Assembly: GCA_037440765.1 (NCBI GenBank)
Contig: JBBITL010000021.1
Coordinates: 1 to 64,000 of the forward strand
Direction: 5' to 3'
DNA from: DTKY01 sp037440765
GTDB lineage: Bacteria; Acidobacteriota; Terriglobia; Bryobacterales; Bryobacteraceae
Length of the DNA: 64,000 nucleotides
The first letter of the stretch is position 1. Each line of letters opens with the position of its first letter. The translations under genes and the position numbers were made by a program. Below the pieces are notes generated by a model. The model saw only the letters and a program-made list of their open reading frames with translations, did no database searches and was not told where the DNA came from. Below are positions 17,089 to 24,957 of this stretch, piece after piece.

Positions 17089-18432
17089 ATGCGTGAAGCC
17101 GTGCTTGCCGCAGTGCTCCTGGCCTGTGTGGGATGCGGGGGAGACCTGCGCCGGCAACTGGCGCGCGGCGCCGGCGTTATTCAACTGCCGGCCGGCGTAG
17201 TGGAAATCGACTCCCCGCTGGAAATCCCCGCGGGGGCCCGCGACGTGACGATCACCGGCGCGCCTTCCGGTTCCACGCTGCGGGCGTCATCCCGGTTCCG
17301 GGGCGCGGCAGTGCTGCACATACGCTCAGGCGCGAACATCCGGCTGAGCGGTTTCACCATCGACGGCAACCGGGCGGCGCTGGCAACCCCCTCCGGCCTC
17401 CCGCCCTCTGACACGCCCTTTAGCCGGTTCACGCCAAACAACGGCATCCTGGCCGAGGAGGCACGGGGGCTCACCATCTCCGGGGTTCGCCTGGCGAACG
17501 TCGCCGGCTTCGCAGTGCTGGTGGCCCGGTCAAGCGAGGTCGTCATCGAGAAAGCGGTGATCGAAGACAGCGGCTCGTCCAACGCGCTCGGCCGCAACAA
17601 CACCACGGGCGGCATATTGCTGGAGGGGGGGACGGCCGGTTTCCAGGTGCTGGACTGCACGCTGAGGAACATTCCGGGCAACGGGATCTGGACGCACTCC
17701 CTGTACACAGCGCCCCGCAACCGCGACGGCAGGATCGCCGGCAACAGCTTCGAGAACATCGGGCGGGACGCCATTCAGATCGGACACGCCACCCTGGTGC
17801 GCGTCAAGAACAACACCGGCCGCCGCATCGGGTATCCCTTCGAACTGGTGGACGTCGAGGGCGGCGGCATTCCGGTGGCCATCGACACGGCCGGAAACGT
17901 GGACATGACCGTGTACATCGGGAATCGCTTCGAGGAGGTCAACGGGAAGTGCATCGACCTGGACGGCTTCCACCACGGCGAGGTCCGCAACAACACCTGC
18001 ATCAACCGCGGCTCGGCGGACGACTATCCGCACGGGCATTACGGCATCGTCTTCAACAACAGCAATCCCGATATGCGGCCGGAGGGGGTGGTTATCTCGG
18101 GAAACACCGTTGACGGCGCCAAGTTCGGAGGCGTCTTCGTCATCGGCTCGGGCAACCGGATCACCGGCAACACCCTTCGGCGCCTGAACCTGGCGCGCTG
18201 CAACGAGACCGGGGCGAAGTACGGCTGCCTGTACTTCGCCGGCCAGCCGGACATGCTGCGCTCGGGCATCTATCTGGGCAGGGGGGCGGAGCGGCCGGCG
18301 CCGGCCCGGGACAACGTAGTGGAGTCCAACCAGGTCAGCGGATTCGGGATGAGCCGGTGGTGCGTCACAGCCGCGCCGGGCATCTCTCTGGCTGCCAACC
18401 GCGTGGGGCGAAACCGGTGCAGCGAGGACTAG
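17089..18432 (+). CDS. right-handed beta-helix lipoprotein (pectate-lyase-like fold)
   Basis: A 447-aa envelope protein. The leader MREAVLAAVLLAC contains a lipobox LLAC with Cys13; a second Cys16 is close by. The body is made of repeated beta-helix coils such as ITGAPSGSTLRA, IRLSGFTIDGNRA, GNGIWTHS and VVISGNTVDG, typical of PbH1 repeats in polysaccharide lyases and epimerases. The N-terminal segment GAGVIQLPAGVVEIDSPLEI is the usual cap. I see no diagnostic catalytic triad. Its position among polysaccharide genes suggests glycan binding or cleavage at the cell surface. Confidence 0.75.
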   Translation: MREAVLAAVLLACVGCGGDLRRQLARGAGVIQLPAGVVEIDSPLEIPAGARDVTITGAPSGSTLRASSRFRGAAVLHIRSGANIRLSGFTIDGNRAALATPSGLPPSDTPFSRFTPNNGILAEEARGLTISGVRLANVAGFAVLVARSSEVVIEKAVIEDSGSSNALGRNNTTGGILLEGGTAGFQVLDCTLRNIPGNGIWTHSLYTAPRNRDGRIAGNSFENIGRDAIQIGHATLVRVKNNTGRRIGYPFELVDVEGGGIPVAIDTAGNVDMTVYIGNRFEEVNGKCIDLDGFHHGEVRNNTCINRGSADDYPHGHYGIVFNNSNPDMRPEGVVISGNTVDGAKFGGVFVIGSGNRITGNTLRRLNLARCNETGAKYGCLYFAGQPDMLRSGIYLGRGAERPAPARDNVVESNQVSGFGMSRWCVTAAPGISLAANRVGRNRCSED

Positions 18433-18468
18433 CCGGGCGCCGCATGTTGCGCAGGCGAAGGGGGCCGC

Positions 18469-19770
18469 GTGTCTGACGCCGCCGGCAGGATGCGCGCAGA
18501 CTGGGACCGGCGCGCCCGCGAGGATGCCAGGTACTACGTAGCCTTCGGGCGCCGCGACCAGCAGGAGGCCGAGTTTCAGGCCACCGCCGCGGACGTGGTG
18601 CGCAGCCTGGACGGCGAGATACGCCGACTCGGGCGGCCCCGGGAGGTGGCGCGGTTGCGCGCCCTGGAGATCGGGTGCGGTCCGGGCCGGCTAATGGCGC
18701 CGATGTGCGCCCGCTTCGCCGAGTTGCACGGCGTGGACATCTCCGAAGAGATGATCCGCCTGGCCCGGGAGCGGCTGCGGGACACGCCGAACGCGCACCC
18801 CCAGGTGAACAGTGGGGCGGACCTGGGCGCTTTCGGGGATGGCAGCTTCGACTTCGTGTATTCCTACGCCGTCTTCCAGCACATCCCGGAGCGGGAGGTG
18901 GTCTTCAGCTACCTTAGAGAAGCCCGCAGGGTGCTGAAAGCAGGCGGCCTGCTGCGTTGCCAGATCAACGGCCTCCCTCCCGGAGGCGGGGCGTACGACA
19001 CGTGGCACGGAGTGCGGATCGGCGCGGAAGAAGTGGAGTCGTTCGCCCTGGCCGAAGACATGCAGTTGCTGGCGCTCGAAGGCGCCGGAACCCAGTACAT
19101 GTGGGCGACCATGCGCAAACGGCCTCCAGGGTGGCACCAGAGTCTGCGGCCGGCGAAGCCGGCGGAGGCAGTGATCCGGCGAATCACGAATGCGTTCTCG
19201 ACCGAACCGCTGGCGCCCTGCCGCGGCAGGTTCGCCTCCGTTTCGCTGTGGATCGAGGGCCTCCCCTCCGAATGCAGCCTGGTCCACCTGAGGGCCAGGG
19301 CCGGAGGCCGCGTGGCGACGCCTTTCTACATCGGCCCTCCCGAAAATGACGGTCTGAGCCAGCTCAACATCAGCCTTCCAGCCGGAATCGAAACGGGGCT
19401 GCATCCGGTCGGACTGAGCTGGCTGGGGAGTCCCCTTGCGCCCGCGGCGACCCTTCGCGTGGTGCCTCCGGGGCCGTGCGTGCCGCGTGTCATCGCCGCA
19501 AGCGACGCCGTGGACCTGTTGTCCGGTTCGCTGATCCTCTCGGGCATCGTCAAGGTGGTCCTGGAGGAAATCGAGAACATTCAGGGCATGCTGGCCCTCG
19601 TCGATGGCCTGCCGTCCGGACGCCTGGAGACCTTCTGCGTGGATCCCGTGGCCATGCGTTACGAGGTCAACATCCACCTGCCGCCGGATCTGCCGGCCGG
19701 CGCCCACCGGCTCGAGTTGCGGCTCGGCCCGCGCCGCTTTCCCCCGATTGCCCTCGAAACACGTCCGTAA
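18469..19770 (+). CDS. SAM-dependent methyltransferase with C-terminal beta-sandwich region
   Basis: A 433-aa protein with a GTG start preceded by GAAGGGGG. Residues about 60-190 form a class I methyltransferase: motif I ALEIGCGPGRL, then GVDISEEMI, FDFVYSYAVFQHIPE and RRVLKAGGLLRCQI. The C-terminal 200 residues contain two similar blocks (AGIETGLHPVGLSWLG and LPAGAHRLELRLGPR) that look like beta-sandwich domains and recall extracellular Solibacter modules, unusual on a methyltransferase. It follows the beta-helix gene by 37 nt and may modify a glycan or its lipid precursor. The substrate is not deducible. Confidence 0.7.
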   Translation: MSDAAGRMRADWDRRAREDARYYVAFGRRDQQEAEFQATAADVVRSLDGEIRRLGRPREVARLRALEIGCGPGRLMAPMCARFAELHGVDISEEMIRLARERLRDTPNAHPQVNSGADLGAFGDGSFDFVYSYAVFQHIPEREVVFSYLREARRVLKAGGLLRCQINGLPPGGGAYDTWHGVRIGAEEVESFALAEDMQLLALEGAGTQYMWATMRKRPPGWHQSLRPAKPAEAVIRRITNAFSTEPLAPCRGRFASVSLWIEGLPSECSLVHLRARAGGRVATPFYIGPPENDGLSQLNISLPAGIETGLHPVGLSWLGSPLAPAATLRVVPPGPCVPRVIAASDAVDLLSGSLILSGIVKVVLEEIENIQGMLALVDGLPSGRLETFCVDPVAMRYEVNIHLPPDLPAGAHRLELRLGPRRFPPIALETRP

Positions 19771-19782
19771 GCTACTGCACAT

Positions 19783-19820
19783 CATATAGATATAGTCCTT
19801 GACGCACCACTATATGTTGG
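19783..19820 (+). promoter_or_regulatory. candidate NrdR-box pair upstream of nrdJ
   Basis: Two sites resemble the NrdR consensus acaCwAtATaTwGtgt. The core CTATATGTTG at 19810-19819 matches 9 of 10 positions. ATAGATATAG at 19786-19795 matches 8 of 10. Core starts are 24 bp apart, roughly two helical turns. A TTGACG element at 19799-19804 lies between them. NrdR is the dATP/ATP-sensing repressor of ribonucleotide reductase genes, which fits the gene 61 bp downstream. Confidence 0.6.
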
Positions 19821-19881
19821 GGTAAAAACGCAGATGCCGCCTTTTTGAGGCACTGGCCCGAACGGCCGGAATGGGGATAGG

Positions 19882-22698
19882 ATGTCAATGGAAGAAGTGG
19901 CAGCAGGGTTCGACGGCAAGGTGAAACAGCCAGTGGAACAGGCAGAGGCGCGATCCGGCGCGGGGGTGAGCTTTCCCCGCTACTTCACGGCCGGGCTGGA
20001 AGCCGGCAAGACGCCCTACGACGAGATCCGCTGGGAACTCCGCACGGCCAGCATAGGCAGCGACAAGGGCGCGCTCATTTTTGAACAAAGAGACGTGGAG
20101 ACGCCGGCGGACTGGTCACAGACCGCCACCAACATCGTCGCCAGCAAGTACTTCCACGGCAAGCCCGGCTCTCCGTCCAGAGAGCGGAGCGTGATGCAGC
20201 TCGTTCACCGGGTGGTGGACACCATCACCGAGTGGGGCAAGGCCGGCGGCTACTTCCAGACTGCCGGAGACGGCGAGAACTTCCGGGACGAACTGGCGCA
20301 CCTGGTGCTGACACAAAAGGCCTGTTTCAATTCTCCGGTCTGGTTCAACGTGGGCGTCAAGGAGAGCCGCGGGTATGGCTGGTACTGGGACGAGTCCACC
20401 AGGTCGGTCCGGAAGCTGACGCCGGACGTTCACAAGCCGCAGTGCTCGGCCTGCTTCATCAACTCGGTGACCGATTCGCTGGAGTCGATTCTCGACCTGG
20501 CCAAGACCGAGGGCATGCTTTTTAAGTGGGGATCAGGGACGGGCACGAACCTGTCGTCACTGCGCGAGGAGAACGCCATACTGAGCGGCGGCGGCAAGGC
20601 CAGCGGTCCGCTGAGCTTCATGAAGGGCTTCGATGCCTTTGCCGGCGTCATCAAGAGCGGAGGGAAGACGCGCCGGGCCGCCAAGATGGTGATCCTGAAC
20701 GTGGATCACCCCGACATCGAGAGATTCGTCTGGAGCAAGGCCAACGAGGAGAAGAAGGCGCACGCGCTGGTGGACGCGGGCTACGACGCGTCGCTCGACG
20801 GCGAGGCCTACAGCTCCGTCTTTTTCCAGAACGCCAACAACTCGGTGCGCGTCACCGATGAGTTCATGCAGGCGGTGCTCGAGGACGGCGACTGGTGGAC
20901 GCGCAGCGTGATCTGCGGCCAGCCGGTCAAACGGCTGAAGGCCCGCGAACTGCTGCGGCATATCGCGGAAGCCACCTGGCAGTGCGGCGATCCCGGCATG
21001 CAGTTCGACACCACGGTGAACCGCTGGAACCCCTGCAAGAAAACGGCCCGCATCAACGCCTCCAATCCGTGCTCCGAGTACATGTTCGTGGACGACTCGG
21101 CCTGCAACCTGGCGTCGCTCAATCTTGTTAAGTTCCTGGCGCCCGACGGACAGTTTGACGTCGAGGCTTTCCGGCACGCGGTGGATACGGTCATCCTGGC
21201 CCAGGAAATCATCGTGGACGGGGCCAGCTACCCCACCGAGAAGATCGCCCGCAATTCTCACGACTACCGCCCGCTCGGGCTGGGTTTCGCCAACCTGGGG
21301 GCGATGCTGATGTCGCTCGGCATTCCCTATGACAGCGACCGCGGCCGGGACTGCGCCGGCGCCGTCACGGCGATCATGTGCGGCGAAGCCTACCTGATGA
21401 GCGCCCGCATCGCCGCCGCCGTCGGCCCGTTCTCCGAGTACGAGCGCAACGAGGGATCGTTCCTCGAAGCCATCCGCATGCACGGCGAGGCGGCGGACTC
21501 CATCCGCCGGGAGAACCTGCCGCCGGCGCTCCTGGAGGGAGCCAGGCAATGCTGGCGGGAGGCCTACGAAGCGGGTCGCCGCTGGGGCTTCCGCAACGCG
21601 CAGGTGACGGTGATAGCTCCTACCGGCACCATCGGCTTCATGATGGACTGCGACACGACGGGCATAGAGCCGGACCTGGCGCTGGTGAAGCTCAAGAAGC
21701 TGGTGGGCGGCGGGGTGATCAAGATCGTTAACAGCACCGTCCCGCAAGCCCTGATCCGGCTGGGCTACACACCGGAGCAGGTCGAGCAGATTGTGAGCCA
21801 CATCGACGCCACCGGCGCCATCGAGGACGCTCCGCACATCAAGTGCGAGCACGTTCCGGTGTTCGATTGCAGCCTGCGGCCGCAGAACGGAACGCGCTTC
21901 ATCCACCACACGGGCCACCTGAAGATGATGGCGGCCGTGCAGCCGTTCATCTCCGGAGCGATTTCCAAGACCATCAACATGCCCGAGGACTCCAGCGTCG
22001 ACGACATCATGAGCGCCTACGTGGAGAGCTGGCGGCTGGGGCTGAAGGCGGTGGCCATCTACCGCGACAACTCCAAGCGGGTGCAGCCGCTCAGCTCGGG
22101 CGGCGTCAGAATCGAAAGGGCGCAGGCGGCCGCGGCCCCGGTAGAGAAGGTAGTATACCGCCCGCTCAGGCGCAAGCTGCCTGACGAGCGGAAGTCGATC
22201 ACACACAAGTTCTCGATCTGAGGCCACGAGGGCTACGTAACGGTGGGGCTGTACGACGACGGCCAGCCGGGCGAGGTCTTCATCACCATGGCCAAGGAGG
22301 GGTCCACCATCAGCGGGCTGATGGACGGCTTCGCCACGGCCATCAGCTTCACGTTGCAGTACGGCGTGCCCCTGAGATTCCTGGTGGACAAGTTCAGCCA
22401 CGTGCGCTTCGAGCCGAGCGGATGGACGGGCAACGCGCAGGTGCCGTACGCCAAGTCGCTTCTGGACTACATCTTCCGCTGGATGGGGTCGAAGTTCCTG
22501 GGGCCGGAATACGCGCAGGAGAACGAGGCCGGCCAGACCTCCAGGCTGCGTCCCACCGAACCGGAGCCGCAACAGTCGCTGAACTTCGGTCCGGTGATAG
22601 AGGACGCCCCGGTATGCAGCGAATGCGGCGGCCTGATGACGCGCAACGGAAGCTGCTACAAGTGCGAGAACTGCGGCGGAACCAGCGGGTGTAGTTGA
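19882..22698 (+). CDS. nrdJ: adenosylcobalamin-dependent (class II) ribonucleotide reductase, interrupted by in-frame TGA
   Basis: B12-dependent reductase that makes dNTPs from NDPs. The first 779 codons include CSACFINSVTDSLESI, GSGTGTNLS, SNPCSEYMF, APTGTIGFMMDCDTTG and the tail SITHKFSI. A TGA at 22219-22221 then interrupts the frame. The same frame resumes at once with GHEGYVTVGLYDDG and continues through KEGSTISGLMDGFATAIS to a cysteine-rich end (CSECGG, CYKCENCGG), stopping at 22698. Homologues read straight through this point with one residue (usually Ala, Gly or Asn) at the TGA position, codon 780. No frameshift is needed. Possible causes are a point mutation, a sequencing error, UGA read-through, or selenocysteine insertion. 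A GTG at 22243 could start a separate C-terminal chain but has no clear ribosome site. Confidence 0.9.
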
Positions 22699-22771
22699 CC
22701 CTCAGCAATGTCGCAGGCCTTAGCGTGAAGCGCAAAAATTGCGCGCGAGGAAATCGACCCCCCAAAATTAA

Positions 22772-22801
22772 GAAGCCCTGCGGCTGGGACCGCAGGGCTT
22801 C
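22772..22801 (-). terminator. 12-bp perfect hairpin, intrinsic-terminator-like on minus strand
   Basis: GAAGCCCTGCGG and CCGCAGGGCTTC pair perfectly around a 6-nt loop. Read on the minus strand, the stem is followed by TTAATTTT, which fits an intrinsic terminator for transcription coming from the right. It also lies 74 bp after nrdJ and could help end that transcript, but there is no T-run on the plus side. Confidence 0.55.
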
Positions 22802-22814
22802 ACTCAGAGGGGCT

Positions 22815-22838
22815 GGCGACGAGCTGGGCCTCGTCGCC
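22815..22838. other. second perfect hairpin with a matching loop; candidate small structured RNA
   Basis: GGCGACGAG and CTCGTCGCC form a perfect 9-bp stem with loop CTGGGC; the adjacent hairpin at 22772-22801 has loop CTGGGA. On minus, an extended -10-like TGCTATATC lies just upstream (near 22850-22858), so a transcript of about 80 nt would contain both hairpins and end at the terminator-like one. The rest of the 254-bp gap 22699-22952 shows no coding signal. Confidence 0.3.
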
Positions 22839-22952
22839 GGGGATGCTAATGATATAGCACTTGGTTGATTTCAGTGTAGTAGAACCGGACCTTTTTGTCC
22901 AGAACTTTTTTCGCCAAGCCTCCAACAAAATAAAATTACTGTGCGTTAATGC

Positions 22953-23555
22953 TCACCGGGTTTGCAGCTTCCTCGCGGCCTGGTAGTCCTTGACGAGCTG
23001 TCTGGCGATCTTCTGGGCTACATCGGCGCCGGCGCCGAGGAATTTGGCCCCAAGACTCTCCTGTGTGGTGGACCAAAGCACGTCCCCGTCGCGGGCGACC
23101 AGGCGCACCGCCGCGGTGGCCTCGTGCTTCCGCTCTGCTATGCGCGTGGACTCCTGCTCGCCGACAGTGACCGAGGCGGACCGGCCTCGCCTGTCGGCCG
23201 CTGCGCGGTCCGGGTTTGAGCCGGCGCCGGCCGAAGCCCGTGCGCTCAGACTCTCGCTGGAGGAGTAGGTGTCGGTGAAGATCAAATCCTCCGCCGAGCC
23301 CCTGAGGAATGCGTCGGCCCTGGCCTCGTTCTCGGTGATGATGAACAGTCTGGTGGCCCGCAGGCTGCTGATGATCATGTCCCGGATCTGGGCGGCCGCC
23401 TCTCCGCCGCCGAGGCGGTCGACATAGACCCGTCTTATGTCCAGGAGACGGAGCAGGGGGTCCTTCTCCAGCGGTGCTGCGGGGGGCGTGTCCGGCTGCG
23501 CGAGCGCGGCTTGCGGCGCCGCCAGCGACGCTGCCAGCAGTAACAGGAGGACCAT
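22953..23555 (-). CDS. secreted protein of unknown function, TolB-N/CsgG-like region
   Basis: A 200-aa protein with a strong leader (MVLLLLLAASLAAPQAALAQ, about 1-20). The body begins with LLDIRRVYVDRLGG and AAAQIRDMIISSLRATRLF, followed by FIITENEARADAFLRGSAED. This resembles periplasmic lipoproteins of the CsgG/TolB-N type, in which a small alpha/beta domain collects a parameter per protein. A charged low-complexity stretch occupies about 100-140. The ATG at 23555 is preceded by GGAGGGGGG, which overlaps the stop of the upstream gene, so the two are coupled. Function unknown. Confidence 0.65.
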   Translation of the reverse strand: MVLLLLLAASLAAPQAALAQPDTPPAAPLEKDPLLRLLDIRRVYVDRLGGGEAAAQIRDMIISSLRATRLFIITENEARADAFLRGSAEDLIFTDTYSSSESLSARASAGAGSNPDRAAADRRGRSASVTVGEQESTRIAERKHEATAAVRLVARDGDVLWSTTQESLGAKFLGAGADVAQKIARQLVKDYQAARKLQTR

Positions 23556-23557
23556 GC

Positions 23558-24043
23558 TCACCCCCCTCCGGCCTGGCGCGCTTCGCCGTCCAGGTAGGCC
23601 ACCCGCAGGCCGGTTCTGGCCTCCAGGCTGGCCAGAAGCGCCCGGATGTCGTCCTTGTGGACCCGGAGGACCAGCGCCTGCTGGCGGTCCTCGCCGTCCT
23701 TGTAGCCTACGGTCAGGAAGTGCTGGCGGGACTTGCTGAGCAGCAGCATGGGGCTGATGGCGAGGGCCAGCAGGTACCTGCGTCCCACCTGCTGGCCGTA
23801 CTCGAGCAGATTGACGTTTTCGTAGGGAACCTCCACGGCCGCCTTGTTCGAGGCGAAGACCAGCACTTCGGCGTCCGTGGTGTGGACCCTGCCATCGGCG
23901 CCCGCTGTGAAGTGGGCCTGGGTGCCTCCGATGAACTCCGCCCTGGCGCCGCGGCCGGCGGCGTCCGCCCTGCCAGCCGCCAGCACTGACACAAGCAGCG
24001 CAAGGGACAGCAGCAGGCATCCGGCCTGGCGATTCAGCGGCAC
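23558..24043 (-). CDS. secreted protein of unknown function, lineage-specific
   Basis: About 161 aa from a GTG at 24043 (leader NRQAGCLLLSLALLVSVLAA; cleavage after GRADAAG). The rest reads FIGGTQAHFTAGADGRV, EVPYENVNLLEYGQQVGRR, then LLLSKSRQHFLTVGYKDGED and RALLASLEARTGLRVAYLD. The repeated beta-strand pattern resembles a PH-like or lipocalin-like small barrel seen in other acidobacterial secreted proteins; I cannot name a family. It overlaps the ribosome-binding region of the following secreted gene, suggesting a two-gene operon. The start is uncertain because no ATG fits the signal peptide. Confidence 0.55.
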   Translation of the reverse strand: MPLNRQAGCLLLSLALLVSVLAAGRADAAGRGARAEFIGGTQAHFTAGADGRVHTTDAEVLVFASNKAAVEVPYENVNLLEYGQQVGRRYLLALAISPMLLLSKSRQHFLTVGYKDGEDRQQALVLRVHKDDIRALLASLEARTGLRVAYLDGEARQAGGG

Positions 24044-24111
24044 GTACCAAGGAAGTGGCCGGCAGTGGCTCGAATTCTCACCGGACCGGGCTTGCAGATG
24101 CGGAGGCCGGC

Positions 24112-24876
24112 TCAGGCGGGCGGTCCGGCCGCCCACTCCCATAGCCGCAGACCCGCCGGTTGGCCCTCGGCGGCCAGGGCGGCGGCAAAGCCCGGTCCGG
24201 CCTGGATCGAGGTCATCCACCAGCGTGAGGGTTCGTCTTCATCGCCGTCCACGCTCAGCAAGGCCGCCGGCCTGTCCGGGGAGAGAGAGACGGAGAAACT
24301 CGCCAGAGGAAGCGCCAGGCCCTCACCGCGCGCCTTGAGGTACGCCTCCTTCAGCGTCCAGCAGCGGAAAAAGGCGCCGAGGCGCTCCTCCGGCGGCAGA
24401 GCCATCATCGCGGCGGTCTCCTGAGCGGAGAAGAAGCGGCGCGCAAGCCGCTCGTGGTCCCTGCCGGGCAGAATCCTCTCCAGGTCGATGCCGATTTCCC
24501 GGCCGCGGGCGACGGCGTACAGGGCCACTCCGTGCGAATGCGAGAGGTTGAAGCGAAGGTCGTCCGCATGGTTGCCCGGGGCAAGGCAGGGCTTGCCTTT
24601 TCCCCCGTACTGGAACAGCACCTGTGCGGGCGGGCGGCCCAGATAAGCTCCCAGGATGCTTCGCAGGATCGACCGGGCGGCCGTGAAACGGGCGCGAGCC
24701 TGAGGAACGCGGAATCGTCCGGCACGCTGCTGCTCGTCGGGCGACAGCGCCGCCGCGTGCGTGCCTTGCAGCACGTCGAGCATGGCTCTCCACACGTGTA
24801 TTTCCCGGCCTTCTATGAGAGTGAAAGGGGGAGCGGCCTGCCAGGCCATGACTCCGGGTTCGCCGGTTGCGTTCAT
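24112..24876 (-). CDS. 4'-phosphopantetheinyl transferase (Sfp type)
   Basis: Transfers phosphopantetheine from CoA to a serine of carrier proteins. About 254 aa, the two-domain Sfp size. The Mg/CoA motifs are present: FNLSHSHGVALYAVA, GIDLERI and WTLKEAYLKARGEGL. The ATG at 24876 (MNATGEPG) is used; another ATG at 24918 is in frame but lacks a ribosome site. No polyketide, NRPS or fatty-acid synthase gene is in the window, so the target carrier is unknown. Confidence 0.88.
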   Translation of the reverse strand: MNATGEPGVMAWQAAPPFTLIEGREIHVWRAMLDVLQGTHAAALSPDEQQRAGRFRVPQARARFTAARSILRSILGAYLGRPPAQVLFQYGGKGKPCLAPGNHADDLRFNLSHSHGVALYAVARGREIGIDLERILPGRDHERLARRFFSAQETAAMMALPPEERLGAFFRCWTLKEAYLKARGEGLALPLASFSVSLSPDRPAALLSVDGDEDEPSRWWMTSIQAGPGFAAALAAEGQPAGLRLWEWAAGPPA

Positions 24877-24957
24877 CGGTGCCCCGCGCCGGCTCCTCGC
24901 GGGAGCGGCTCTTGTCATATCATGGCACTATTGGATCGCGGGAAGCCGCCAAAACCC

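Noticed and set aside
19771..19881. Cobalamin riboswitch before the B12-dependent nrdJ
   Set aside because: Only 111 bp, no B12-box; NrdR-like boxes explain the region better.
22219..22270. Bacterial SECIS element after the nrdJ TGA
   Set aside because: Only a weak 4-bp CCAC/GTGG stem is possible; the expected hairpin with a conserved loop is not there.
20557..22572. Long minus-strand frame opposite nrdJ (671 codons)
   Set aside because: Lies over a conserved gene, no recognisable domain, no ribosome site.
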